DNA of 64,000 bases from Lepidostoma basale. Lineage: Eukaryota; Arthropoda; Insecta; Trichoptera; Lepidostomatidae. How positions within the stretch are numbered: the stretch's first letter is position 1; the number at the start of each line of letters is the position of its first letter. Shown piece after piece: positions 31,076 to 42,011 of this stretch. The stretch lies in NCBI GenBank assembly GCA_022606425.2, contig JAHDVF020000511.1:248001-312000 (forward strand). The letters are read 5' to 3'. Both the position numbers and the translations under genes were made by a program. A model generated the notes under the pieces. The model had not been told where the DNA came from. It did not search any database and saw nothing but the letters and a program-made list of their open reading frames with translations.

Positions 31076-31509
31076 AAAGTCCCTAATTTTTTATGTCAAT
31101 TGATGAAATTAACTGATTTGATTTGATTTAAAAAAAAGTTTTTTTTTTTCATTTAAAAAATTATGAAGAGGGAACGAATAGAGGGTTTAATTAAACAGAT
31201 AACTATAGTATTAGTTATTTCCCATCCTAAACGTTAAATCGTATATTCGAACGCATGCGATGCTATTGCGAATGTACTATTTACCGACTCCGTTTAAGCA
31301 TTATTTGCAACCAGTGAATCAGTCCGGTGGCTGTCCGGCAGACATCTCCGTCTCATTCTCGCATGTGAGGTGCAATGGGCGTGGGAGAGGGACGCCGACA
31401 GGATCAGAGTGTGGGCGGGGGGTGGCCGTACGTGCATTTGCGTACAAAGCGTTCGAACGAAAAGGCGGGAATTTCGAAACGAGAGAACGATATTAAAAAA
31501 CATTCCATT
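31076..31509. other. unassigned sequence
   Basis: 31240-31480 is GC-richer and apparently single copy; overlapping frames on both strands have no motif. Confidence 0.35.
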
Positions 31510-31812
31510 TTCATTTTTTTATTCATCGCAGACAAAACCCTCAGAGATCGGATCAGAAATGAAACGATACGCTCTGTCTGTGGTGTTGAGGACATAGTGA
31601 GATGGGGAAGAAGCAGAAGGCGCTTTTGGAGAGACCACGTGGACCGCATGGAGAATACAAGAAATGCAAAAATTGTTAAGGATGAAAACCCAAGCAGCAA
31701 GAGATTACCAGGAAGGCCGCCGAAGAGATGGAGAGATAGCTGGACATCATCATCCCAGGATAGCCCACCGTCACAAACCAGTCATACGACCTAAACTAAG
31801 AGGAAGAAGAAG
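31510..31812 (+). mobile_element. RTE-3 3' end with AGAAGAAG tail
   Basis: DKTLRDRIRNETIRSVCGVE, DIVRWGRSRRRFWRDHVDRM and LPGRPPKRWRDSWTSSSQ, then a stop at 31792-31794 and AAGAGGAAGAAGAAGAAGG. Frame uninterrupted in this part. Confidence 0.85.
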
Positions 31813-32329
31813 AAGGTAAAGCTACTAAAAATGATTACTTTTAATAAACTTAAGGCATTAATCCAACTCGCGCGCCTTAATGGGGTCCAATATGTGCCGG
31901 TTCTCTTCAACACTGCTGACGAAGCTGTTGCATCACGAATGTTTCCTGTATGATATTGATAGGGATCAATCCGGGCGAACAATGAAACGAACGTTCCTTT
32001 TGACACAGTTTATTCAATTATGAAGTTGCGACAAGCAGTCGGCAATGTATATGTAAACGGCCCTTATATCTATCGTCCTGTCCGGCGGCGAGGTACCGGC
32101 AAAAGTTCACAGATCGCTCTGTGCTCCCATTGGTGCACGGCGTTCGTCGGCCGGTAGTGAGCATACCTCTTCGCTCTGTGGTTGGTTGATTCGGCCTTCC
32201 GTGGCCCGGCCGAAGCGGCTAAGTTCGGAGCTCTTTTCTCATTTATTAAAATTGCGTGGCACGCGCGGAGCTCCGAGCCGTTACCGTGTGACGGTGTTTC
32301 GGCCTTCTATCTACATATGCATCAATATA
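31813..32329. other. unassigned, includes promoter-like patch
   Basis: 32090-32290 is GC-rich with an inverted CCAAT (CCCATTGGTGC) and a possible second (GTTGGTTGATTCGG). No coding motif. Confidence 0.3.
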
Positions 32330-32525
32330 ATGGAGTGAATGGTCGAAGGATCGATTGGCAGAGGACTACCTCGCCAGGAGTACCTAGACCAGATTTGCCA
32401 AGATATGGGCTGCATCTCCGATGCGGAGTTGAAGAGAGTTGTCGAGGACCGAGCGGAGTGGAATAAAAAATGCATCGCCTTGCTGCAAACCAATCTTTAG
32501 TTTGAGAGCGGAGAAGAAGAAGGCA
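32330..32525 (+). pseudogene. non-LTR RT C-terminus (group E)
   Basis: With one frame adjustment: GRGSIGRGLPRQEYLDQICQ, then DMGCISDAELKRVVEDRAEW, NKKCIALLQTNL and a stop, followed by GAGAAGAAGAAGG. Confidence 0.75.
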
Positions 32526-32599
32526 TTAACAGTGTGAAATTCTATAATGACGAACTTTGCTATAAAACAAAACCCAGCTTCTGGAATGTTAGTTTATTT

Positions 32600-32672
32600 C
32601 TCTCGATACGTTTCGAAAGTTTTATACCTTCATCATCGGGAGAACGATATAAACTACGTTCTCCCGATGACG
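32600..32672 (-). ncRNA. Penelope hammerhead (family e), full core
   Basis: On the minus strand: TTCTC stem I, CCGATGA, extra T, stem II GAAGG..CTTTC, GAAACGTATC, then GAGAG completing a 5-bp stem I. Only core U4 is changed (to C), as in the copy at 4.3 kb. A plus-strand half copy (CGTTCTCCCGATGACG) follows, making an inverted repeat. Confidence 0.6.
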
Positions 32673-33146
32673 AATCAACCAAAAACCGAAAAAAAAAACA
32701 ACGCAAAGGTGGAAAAAATATGTTTTTATACATAAAAAAATTAAATCATTAAAATACTAGGAATGTCGAAACCGGTTAGCATTTCCTGTCTATCATTGAT
32801 TAATGGTAGACATAAACACTAAAATAAAATGTTATTGCGGTAGGGTTTAGTAATTCTGTCCTTAACACATTCCGGACGGAAGCGCGGTAACGCGAATGCG
32901 ATATCCCCGCTATCACGGCCGATAGGGGTACTAAAACAACCGCTGCTAGCGGGGGCGAACGTCTGCTCCACGTCGCGCGTCAATGGGGGTTGGGTTAATT
33001 TTCGCCAGAGTAACGTTCTTAATTTAAATACACGTAGCTAAATCTGACCTTCAAAGAACGAGAAACCAATTAGGCCTACCGTGACGTCCAGAAAAAAAAG
33101 ACAATTTCTTGAACTTAAAATCTTACTTCGTAAAAATCTATAAAAA
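32673..33146. other. unassigned, GC-rich patch
   Basis: 32880-32990 is CG-rich and repeat-free; no frame of note. Confidence 0.35.
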
Positions 33147-33405
33147 ATCTATTATTATTATTATTTTGTTGAATCGCTCTTTACACCATGACAGCATGAG
33201 CCAAATCGATGTAAAGGGTATTATAGCTATCATAGTGATTCTTGTGACATGTGATAGGTAGCTTATCTATCGCCATTTTACAGTCACGTGAATTCTAACA
33301 CCAGACCAAAGGCAGTGTGATAATCACACTACCCTTGCCGGGAATCGAACCTGGAACCTTCGAGGTGGCAGTCAATGCACTTACCACTCGGCCACGGAGG
33401 TCGTT
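33147..33405 (-). mobile_element. X-family tail followed by SINE-T1
   Basis: 33147-33220 is the X 3' end in complement. 33225-33405 is a SINE-T1 with complement B box GGGAATCGAACCTGG and A box CCACTCGGCCA. Confidence 0.82.
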
Positions 33406-33414
33406 ATATATTGA

Positions 33415-33520
33415 AGAAATCATCGGATTTTTACAAGCTTTATTATATTTTACGGAAGTGACGTGTTTCGCTTTGCTAGGGTATTATCGAAAGACACTTG
33501 CATCAATAATTATGGAATTA
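33415..33520 (-). mobile_element. Penelope terminal repeat (family d)
   Basis: On the minus strand: GATAATACCCTAGCAAAGC, GAAACACGTC, then the AATATAATAAAGC block. Confidence 0.6.
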
Positions 33521-33547
33521 TATGATACAAAATCAGAGTAGATACTT

Positions 33548-33850
33548 CTTCTTCTTCTTCTTCCTCAGCCTATTCCCGTCCAGTCCTGGACAAAGGCCTC
33601 CTTCATTCACATCCAAGATCATGCTTCCACCTGCCCATCGCCATTTTAGTGTAGCCACCCGGTGGATGATTTCAAATAAAATAAATCAAATATTGAATGT
33701 CGGCCACGTGAGTAGTCGAAGAAATCGACGTCCGTGCATGACACGATGTATGAATATTGAGGAAGCGAGAGAAGTATGTCAGGAAATAAAATTGTGGCAG
33801 TCTACTCTTTCTGCCTACACCTTCGGGAAGATAGCGTGATGGTCAGTTAT
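33548..33850. mobile_element. RTE-2 tail (-) joined to RTE-1 3' end (+)
   Basis: 33548-33668 is the GAAG-tailed RTE-2 terminus with an internal deletion. 33670-33850 is RTE-1 (NQILNVGHVSSRRNRRPCMT to the tail remnant GATGGTCAGTTATG). Confidence 0.8.
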
Positions 33851-33879
33851 GCAAAACAATAATGTACACTTCTTCCTAC

Positions 33880-34465
33880 CTTCCTTCCTTCCTCAGCCTA
33901 TTCACGTCCACTCCTGAACAAAGGCCTTCTCTATTCGCTTCCAAGTCAGTCTGTCTTGTGCAGACTGCATCAAGGTTATTCCGACATGTCAGTTCAGATT
34001 ATCCTTCCACCATAGTTGCGGTCGCCCTGCACTTCTCTTTGACGTCTACGGTCTCCAAGTCAGCAGTCTTCTTGTCCATATTTCGTCCGAGCTTCTAGCT
34101 ACGTGACCTGCACATTCCCACTTTACAGTCGTTACCCGGTGGATGATGTCAGTGACCTTTGATTTTTTTCTCACCGTATCGTTTCTGACTCTGTCTCTTA
34201 GGCTTATTCCTAGCATGGCTCTTTGGGTCACTCGTAGTTTCTCGGCACTCTGTTTGGACAATGTTATAGTTTCGAGGCCGTAAGTAGCATAAGTAGCGTA
34301 AGGGAGGAGGCCTATGTCCAGCAGTGGACCGATAAGGGCTGACGAAGAAGAAGTAGCATTTGGCAGAACAAGCTTCATAAACTTTTCTATTCAGGTTGAT
34401 CGGTATTTTCCGGTTTTTAAATATGTAACCCATTTTTCCAAAAGCTGCCCAGCTTAGTCCAATTC
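33880..34465 (-). mobile_element. RTE-2 copy with a 60-bp insertion
   Basis: Complement of LLTWRP, HVARSSDE, MLGISLRDRVRNDTV and GYIFKNRKIPINLNRKVYEA. At 34291-34350 it is broken by another LINE's last 60 bp. Confidence 0.85.
34291..34350 (+). mobile_element. 60-bp LINE 3' end with 9-bp TSD
   Basis: GGAGGAGGCCTATGTCCAGC and GACGAAGAAG tail, flanked by AAGTAGCAT at 34282-34290 and 34351-34359. Confidence 0.85.
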
Positions 34466-34469
34466 TTCT

Positions 34470-35016
34470 CTTGTAAATGGTGCACTTAAAGTTGTCATCG
34501 CAAACGAAAGCCTATCCAAAAAAGCTAAGATGGCAGTGCATAATGATGTTCTTGTGCCGACCCTTATGTATGGAAGTGAAGCATGGAACTGGCAAAAGAA
34601 GGATGAAAGCAGAATAAATGCAGTAGAAATGAGACTAATCTGTATATGATAAAGTGTCAAATGCAAGTATAAGAAGTGAATGCGGTGCGAAAGAAACTGT
34701 TATGAAGAAAATAATGAAAGGGTCGTTAAGATGGTATGGACATACGGAAATAATGAGTGAAGACAGAATGGTGAAAAAGGTATATGTAAACGACGTGAGC
34801 GGTGCTGGAAATAGAGGAAGACCGAGGAAAACGTGGCACGATCAAATCAATCAAATATTAAATGTCGGTCACGCGAGGAGTCGGAGAAATCGACGTGCGT
34901 GCATGACAAGATGTATGAATGTAGAGAAATCGAGAGAAGTATGTCAGGACAGAACAGTGTGGCGTTCCATTCTTTCTGCCTACCCCTCCGGGGAGGCAGC
35001 GTGTTGGTAAGTTAGT
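34470..35016 (+). mobile_element. RTE-1 copy
   Basis: MAVHN-type start mutated, a deletion near 34635, then an open 118-codon frame from MSNASIRSECGAKETVMKKI to ILSAYPSGEAA. Tail GTTGGTAAGTTAGTAAGC is decayed. Confidence 0.88.
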
Positions 35017-35059
35017 AAGCTCTGAGGTTTGGTTTTCTAGGCCCAATCGAATATTATTT

Positions 35060-36110
35060 TAAGGATTAATTGTATCTCAATAGAGACGAAGGTGCAAATT
35101 GGAAACAGAATATGGTGGTCGAGGTGTTTACAGGACTTATGACCTGTTATCGGTTGGGTTCAGCGCACGCTTTATGTAATACAACATTCCACATTCCACC
35201 CTTCTTACGACCATTATGTCTGTCAAATTTTTGGATGTTGTATATATGCTACTATGTAACACCACACTTCACATTAAAAAAATATATATATATATTCTAA
35301 GGCTTATTCCTGATAAATTAATGTATTAGAACTGTTAGTCGAATTTGTGTTCAAATATTGTGGTCACACACCACCCTTCGCGTTTGGGGTAGCGAACGAA
35401 GGCTCCTGTTTCACCCCCTTCCGGCGATACGAGCGCCCGGCCCGGTACACGACCGATGCAGTCGGGTATTGTGTTGGGGAGGGTTATATCTGTTTCCGAG
35501 TAGTAGCCAAGCCTACTTCAAAGCTGTGTGCATTCACGTTGAACAGGAAACTGCCTACCGCAAACGTATCATATTGTTATAGTTGTAACTAATTATCACG
35601 AAACCTGGATAAAAACAATGTTATACTACATTTTGAATGTATACAAATACTTGTAGACGAATACTGGATTTTACCCATTGCGGGTTATCAATTCAAGGAT
35701 TAATTGTATCTCAATAGAGACGAAGATGCAAATTGGAATTTAAAAAATGGCATATAAATTGGAGTGACATCTCCAGACGTTATCTAGCAATACGATAATG
35801 GCGGTAGCCTTTCACACTGCGTTAATAAAAATATCTTTTGCTTAATGCTTAAATCCAATCTTCATAGATGGCGCTAGTGTGTAGATTGAAACTAACATGT
35901 AAAGTTTGGTGTTACATATTAATATATATACAACTTCCAAAAATTTGTCAGACATGGTGGTCGTAAGGGTGGAATGGGGAATGTTGTATTACATAATGCG
36001 TGCGCTTAACCCAACCAATGACAGGTCATAAGTCCAGTAAACACCTCGATCACTATATTCTGTTTCCAATTTGTATCTTCGTCTCTATTGAGATACAATT
36101 AATGTTATAC
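35060..36110. repeat. TR1 repeat in inverted arrangement
   Basis: 35062-35280 is the terminal block on the minus strand. 35600-35745 is the start of the internal region, also minus. 35746-36103 is internal plus terminal block on the plus strand (GAATGGGGAATGTTG to GAGATACAATTAATG). 35340-35590 between them is unassigned and GC-richer. Confidence 0.6.
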
Positions 36111-36119
36111 TATTTATTG

Positions 36120-36241
36120 TTTCTTTAACAATTAAATAATTAATACGAATGAAAACGTCAGTTTTCTAGAAGTTTTATTATATTTTATGGGAACGACATG
36201 TTTCGCCCTTCTAAGGCATTATCCTCTTAGAAAGGCATTAT
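36120..36241 (-). ncRNA. Penelope family-d terminal repeat with ribozyme-like fold
   Basis: On the minus strand: GGATAATGCC, loop, GGGC, GAAACATGTC, GTTCCC. A hairpin and the GAAAC..GTC side are intact; the first box is not CUGANGA. A partial repeat of the hairpin strand follows. Confidence 0.55.
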
Positions 36242-36780
36242 CTTCTTAGAAAAAAAAGAAGAATTGGACTAACCTGGGTAGCTTTCGGAAACGTGAGTTA
36301 CATCCTTAAAAACCGGAAAATACCGATCAATCTGAAACGAAAAGTCTATGAAGCCTGCGTTCTGCCAGTTGGTACTTATGGTCTTGAAACTGTTACATTG
36401 TCCAAGCAAAGTGCCGAGAAACTACGAGTGACCCAAAGAGCCATGTTAGGAATAAGCCTAATAGACAGAGTCAGAAACGATACGGTGAGAGAAAAAACAA
36501 AGGTCACTGACAACATCCACAGGGTGATGACTCTAAAATGGCAATGGGCACGTCACGTAGCCAGAAGCTCAGATGAAAAGTGGACAAGAAGACTGTTGAC
36601 TTGGAGACCGTGGACGGTAAGGAGAGGTGCAGGGCGACCGCAACTACGGTGGAAGGATGATCTGAACAGACACGTCGGAATAGCCTAGATGCAGTCTGCA
36701 CAGGACAGAGTGATATGGAAGCGAATGGAGGAGGCCTTTGTCCAGGATTGGACGGGAATAGGCTGAGGAAGAAGACGAAG
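36242..36780 (+). mobile_element. RTE-2 insertion with 10-bp TSD
   Basis: An open 131-codon frame (36293-36688) reads NRKIPINLKRKVYEACVLPV, KLRVTQRAMLGISLIDRVRN, WARHVARSSDEKWTRRLLTW and RRGAGRPQLRWKDDLNRHV. Tail AGGCTGAGGAAGAAGACG. AAGGCATTAT flanks it (36232-36241 and 36781-36790); the target is a Penelope repeat. Confidence 0.9.
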
Positions 36781-36790
36781 AAGGCATTAT

Positions 36791-37068
36791 TAAATGTGAC
36801 GAAACTTCAACTCGTTGCAGTTTATAAACACTAGATAATGGAGCAGAATATGGTAATTAACGAAAATTGATATGACAATAATTTTTTTATGACAATGATT
36901 ACATGGTGCGAGGATACTAAATGATATTATATAAATCAAAAATAAGTTATTTGAGGTAAACGAAATAAAGAGTGTCTAAGAAAAACATCTTCTTACAAAT
37001 TGTTTACAAATGATTGTACATATTTCAAGGTGACTAATGATTCTAAGTATTAGATTAAAATAATTAAT
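36791..37068. other. AT-rich, nothing recognised
   Basis: No motif. Confidence 0.45.
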
Positions 37069-37160
37069 TTGATAGTGCCTTAGAAGGGCGAAACATGTTA
37101 TTCCAAAAAATATAATAAAACTTCTAAAAAACTGACGTTTTCATTCGTATTAATGTTAAG
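37069..37160 (+). ncRNA. Penelope family-d repeat, ribozyme-like
   Basis: TTGATAG, extra T, GCCTTAGAAGGGC, GAAACATGTT, then AATATAATAAAACTTC and ACGTTTTCATTCGTATTAA. The cleavage triplet is GTT. Confidence 0.55.
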
Positions 37161-37164
37161 CTAA

Positions 37165-38160
37165 TTAATCAAAAATGGGCGTTCCCAATGGAGTTCTTGT
37201 TCTAACCCTTATGAATGGAAGCGAAGCATGGAACTTGCAGAAGAATATTTGAGCAAAATAAATACGGTAGGAACGAGATCCCTTAGACGTATGTGTCCTA
37301 AAACGATGTACGACCGAATTTTAAATACTGATATTAGGACGGAACGTAGAGCCGGAAGAAAGTAATATGAATAAAATTATGAAAGGATCTCTGCGTTGGT
37401 TTGGACACATGGAACGTAAGGATGAAAAAATAATGTATAAGAATGTTGACGATGTGAGAGGAGTGCGGAGTCGAGTTAGACCGAGGAAAATATGGCATTA
37501 CCAAATTAATAAAATTTTAAAGCACAATGGTGTTCTTCTACCGACTCTTATGTATGGAAGCGAAGTACGGAACTGGCAAAAGAAGGATGAAAGTATAATA
37601 AATGCAATAGAAATGAGATATTTTAGACGAATGTGTGGACACTCTGTGTATGATAGAGTGTCGAATGAAAATATAGGAAGTGAATGCGGTGCGAATGATG
37701 GTGTTATGAACAAAATAATGAAAGGATCATTAAGATGGTTTGGACATATGGTAAGAATGAATGAAGAAAGAATGGCAAAAAAATATGATAACGATGTTAA
37801 TGGAACCAGAAATAGAGGAGGACCGATGAAAACGTGTTACGATCAAATAAATCAAATATTGAATGTCGTCTACGTGCGGAGTCAGAGTTAGAGAAATCGA
37901 CGCGCGTGCATGACATGATGTATGAATTTTGAGGAAGCGAGAGAAATATGTCAGGAAAGAAAAGTGTGGCAGTCCAATCTTTCTGCCTACCCCTTCGGGG
38001 AGACGACGTGATGGTTAGTTAGTTAGTTATAAAATATTAAAAGTCGGACATGTTGGAATAATCGACGTGCGTGTATGACCTCGCTGTATGAATATGGAGG
38101 AATCTTGAGAGGTGTCAGGATATGGTAGTGTGGTATTCCATTTCTACCTTACAGGAGAAA
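37165..38160 (+). mobile_element. RTE-1c copy split by another RTE-1
   Basis: 37165-37522 and 38029-38160 are collinear parts of one copy (HYQINKILK continues as VGHVGIIDVRV). Confidence 0.85.
37523..38028 (+). mobile_element. RTE-1 nested in RTE-1c, in-frame fusion
   Basis: Inserted with a 14-bp imperfect duplication ATAAAATTTTAAAG (37509-37522 and 38029-38043). The junction keeps the frame, giving a single 174-codon open frame (37367-37891) made of two C-terminal domains. Hairpin CCCCTTCGGGG and TTAG tail intact. Confidence 0.88.
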
Positions 38161-38847
38161 TTTGAAGCGCTTCCTTACGGTAATTCAGGGCATAAGATAT
38201 GATACATAATCTAACTCGATTGTCAACAAAGACACAATACAAATAAAATTAATAAATATAGTTCTAAAATAATTAATCAAAATTATAGTTATAACTAATA
38301 TCTTCAGCTACAAACATCAAGAATTTAAAAAATCATGCTTGTGATGATCACTAAGATGGTTTGGTGAAAACGTAAAATTAGAGAGAATTATTATATTTTA
38401 TTTCGTCTGATATGGAATATGAGATATGTCGCTAGATGGAGCAGACGAAACGAAAAAACGATGTATGACTGTTAACACTAGAATGAAGTAACAATTAAAA
38501 TATATATATTTGTTTATATCGACTTACGCAAGAGATTGCAACGGACGCGTAAAACCTAGAAGCAAAGAGACAAAAATGTTTATAACTTTTATTAATAAAT
38601 ATATATGTATACTTAATAACCTTTAAACGCCCGTGCGCCGTGTGCGACAAAGGAAGCCCACTGCCCAAGCATTTTTTTCTGAAATATTCGCGACTTGTGA
38701 CATACGCGTTGCTGTTATAAAAATAATTATATCTCTAAAATTTGTCATCCTATTTAGGTAAAATAAAAAGCATTATCAAAATAAAATATTGATTATAAAT
38801 TACAAAAGCTTTATTTGTACATTTCACATTTTATATAATTACACTAT
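38161..38847. other. unassigned sequence
   Basis: About 690 bp of AT-rich DNA without recognisable repeats or genes. Confidence 0.45.
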
Positions 38848-39257
38848 CCTGACATATTTCTCTCGATTCCTCAACATTCATACATCGTGTCATGCAAGCG
38901 CGTCGATTTCTCTGACTCCAATCAATATTTGATTTATTTGATCGTGCCACTTTTCCTCGGTCTACCTCTATTTCTAGTTCATTTTACATCGTTTACATAT
39001 AGTTTTTTTTATCATTCTTTCTTCATTCACTCTTTACATGTGTCCAAACCATCTTAATGATACTTTCATTATTTTGTTCATACCATCATCATTTGCACCG
39101 CATTCACTTCTTATATTTTCATTCGACACTCTTACCACACATTCGTCTTAGAGATCTCATTTCTATTGCATTAATTCTACTTTCATCCTTCTTTTGCCAG
39201 TTCCATGCTTCACTTCCATACACAAGGGTCGACACAAGAACACCATTGTGCACATAT
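38848..39257 (-). mobile_element. RTE-1 fragment lacking tail
   Basis: Starts at TCCTGACATATTTCTCTCG (about 70 bp short of the 3' end) and extends to the AVHNGVLVPTL region. Confidence 0.85.
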
Positions 39258-39299
39258 TCATAATTTTTTATAATTTGAAAGGTCAACTTAACATAACTT

Positions 39300-39785
39300 G
39301 CTTACTACCCTTCTCCCCGAAAGGGTAGGCAAAAATAAGTACACTCATGCTTATCTTCCCTGACATAATTCTCTTGATTCTTCAACATTCGTACATCGTA
39401 TCACGCACGCACGTCGATTGCTCCGACTCCTCACGTGGCCGACATTCAATAATTGATTTATTTATTTATCATAAACAGAGTATCCACACATCTCATTTCT
39501 ATTGCATTTTTATCCTACTTTTGCCAGTTCCATGCTTCCCTTCCATATATAGGGGACGGTACAAGAACACCATTGTGCGCTCTGGTTCCATTTACATTGT
39601 TAACATATACTTTCTTACCACAATTAGAAATGTGGCAAATCAAATAAATCAAATATTGACACGATGTATGAATCGTGCATGACACGATGTATGAATATTG
39701 AGGAAGAGAGCGAAGAATGTCAGGAAATAAAATTGTGGCAGTCCATTCATTCTGCCTCTCCCTGCGGGGAGATGTTAGTCAGTTA
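39300..39785. mobile_element. head-to-head RTE-1 pair
   Basis: 39300-39618 (-) with two internal deletions, then 39620-39785 (+) with a small tandem duplication (CATGACACGATGTATGAAT). Both 3' hairpins point outward. Confidence 0.8.
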
Positions 39786-40064
39786 CAATAAAAAAGGATT
39801 CTCTTTGTGAATTGTTCTTTTGAGGATTTTTTTAAAACATTTTCTTTTTAACAAAGATACCGTTTAAGCCCTTTTGTGTGCAGGAAATAAAGCAGAAGGG
39901 TTAACTCTGGAGCGGTAGTTTAAAAAAAATTGAGAAAGCAAAGGGTTTTCCAGGGCAGACTCTAATATCTGCGTCATTAGCATGCTCGGATTCCCCGCCA
40001 GCGGTTCTCAAACGCAATCAAAGAATGCACCCACTTGCTGGAAATTGATTTAACTACTTCTTCC
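39786..40064. other. unassigned sequence
   Basis: No motif. Confidence 0.4.
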
Positions 40065-40400
40065 TTGTTGTAGACCTATGTGGTCTGTTCTCCAGAGTGT
40101 TGCTCCTCCTGTGAGGTAGATTCCCAGCTATCCTTCCATCTTTTAGGAGGTCTTCCACGAAGACGAGTCCCATGAGGATAATTATGCAATGCAATATAGG
40201 GGAGTCTGGTGGTGTCCATTCTTTGAACATGACCGTACCAGTAGCTTTTTCGCTGTCTGCTCCATCTTATAATATCCTCAACCTCACATATCTCTCTTAT
40301 TCTGGTGTTCGATCTCTCAGTGTCTTACCTGTTATCGTTCTCAGTGTCTTCATTTCGGAAGTCCTCAAAACTTGTTTGGTCCTTGATTCAACTCCTAATT
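40065..40400 (-). mobile_element. RTE-3 3' end
   Basis: The minus strand gives DQTSFEDFRNEDTENDNR, YWYGHVQRMDTTRLPYIALH and RGRPPKRWKDSWESTSQE across frames, then ACAACAAGGAAGAAGTAG. Confidence 0.8.
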
Positions 40401-40499
40401 GAACCAAATGTAAAAACTTACCATTTTATATGATCCATGTTCCTATGAACAAGGGTTATTATAACCAACAAAATTATGGTTGGTTGGTAGGTTAAACAG

Positions 40500-40803
40500 C
40501 CGTTGTCTTCCACTGCTGGACATAGGCCTCCCCCATACTTCTCCACGTATCCCTGTCTTGTACCCTTCTCACCTAATCACCAGCAAACAAACAAAGAAAC
40601 CATGACGCCGTTTCCCTATAGGGGGAGGCAGAAAGAATGGACTGCCACACTTCTCATTCCTTACATATTTCTCTCGCTTTCTCAACATTCATACATCGTG
40701 TCATGCACGCGTGTCGATTTCTCTGACTCCACACGTGGCCAATATTCAATATTTGATTTATTTCATCGTGCTACGTTTTCCTCGGTCTTCCTCTATTTCT
40801 AGT
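40500..40803 (-). mobile_element. RTE-type tail and RTE-1c 3' end
   Basis: 40500-40580 is the end of a LINE (complement of AYVQQW-type codons, CCACTGCTGGACATAGGC). 40585-40803 is RTE-1 with tail CAAACAAACAAAG and hairpin CCCTATAGGGGG. Confidence 0.75.
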
Positions 40804-40914
40804 TCGTTAGTTTAAATAATTATTTTAATATTTAAAAAAAAATCTTGTTTATTTTCCCTGATCTGTAAAATAAGATTATATTAAGAAACTTTATATAAAA
40901 TTAAAAAATATATA

Positions 40915-41147
40915 TAATAACGACGTAAATGAAACCAGAAATAGAGTAAGACCGAGGAAAACGTGGCACGATCAAATAAATCAAATGTTGAATGTCGGCC
41001 ATGACGAGTCAGAGAAATCGACGCGCGTGCATGACACGATGTATGAATGTTGAGGAATCGAGAGAAATATGTCAGGAAAGAAAAGTGTGGCAGTCCATTC
41101 TTTCTGCCTACCGCTTCGGGGAGAAGGGGTGATGGTTAGTTAGTTAA
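40915..41147 (+). mobile_element. RTE-1 3' end with long flanking duplication
   Basis: NDVNETRNRVRPRKTWHDQI to the tail GATGGTTAGTTAGTTAA. A diverged direct repeat of about 60 bp (CTTGTTTATTTTCCCTGATC-like) lies on both sides (about 40810-40875 and 41147-41210). Confidence 0.85.
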
Positions 41148-41221
41148 TTTAAATACATTTTTTTCAATCTTGTTTGTTACTCCTGATCTATAAAATATTA
41201 AGTTTATAACAGTGTCCCCAG

Positions 41222-41262
41222 TCTAATGATGCCAGCTAGCCTGGTGAAACCGGTCGCTGTCA
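41222..41262 (+). ncRNA. Penelope hammerhead-like motif (family c, copy 3)
   Basis: CTAATGA, extra T, stem II GCCAG..CTGGT, GAAACCGGTC, GCTGTC. One invariant base (G5) is changed; the rest is intact. Confidence 0.6.
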
Positions 41263-41656
41263 TGGGAGTGGTTAGTAAAAAAAACCCTGCATTGTTTAAT
41301 TATTATTTAAAATAAACTTCCAAGAAGAGATTTCGGTAAAATCATTAGTTAGTTTTATATATTTTTTAATGCGCGCATATTTGAGAAGCTCTGGTTCTTG
41401 CTTGGAAAATGAAAGAAAACTCTCCGCCGGTCTAAGTACCAACACGATAAACGGGGTTCCAACTTGCAGCGGGCGCACTGCACAAAACTGTTATAGATAC
41501 GCTGGGATAGGGTGTTCGGAAGCTTTTATAGATGCTGGGTGAACGAAAAATAAAACAATTTAATTTGTCTGGGAGAGCAACACGCTGGGAAATCACAAGC
41601 CATCCGAATTCATCTGTAATGACAATAACAAGAATTCTGTGATTTTATTAACAAAT
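41263..41656. other. unassigned sequence
   Basis: No motif; the 60-codon minus frame is judged chance. Confidence 0.4.
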
Positions 41657-41910
41657 AAACTAACTAACTAACTATCAGCCTCCAAAGGGGAGGCAGAAAC
41701 AATGTACCACCACAACGTTGTTTCCTGATATACATACTTCTATTGCATTCTCAACATTCATACATCGTGTGACGCACTTACGTCGATTTTTCCGACTCCT
41801 CGCATGGCCAACATTCAATATTTATTTATTTATTTGATCGTGCCACGTTTCCCCTCTATTTCTAGCTCCATTTACTTCGTTAACATATTCATTTTATACC
41901 ATTCTTTCTT
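41657..41910 (-). mobile_element. RTE-1 3' end, diverged
   Basis: Four TAAC tail units, hairpin CTCCAAAGGGGAGG, then decayed coding complement. Confidence 0.8.
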
Positions 41911-42011
41911 AACTTATTGAAAGCTAAGGTATTAACACTGGGATATTCCATAGTAATTCACTTAGGAAATTGAAAAAAAAAACTTTTAAATTGTTAAATT
42001 AAAAATAAGTT

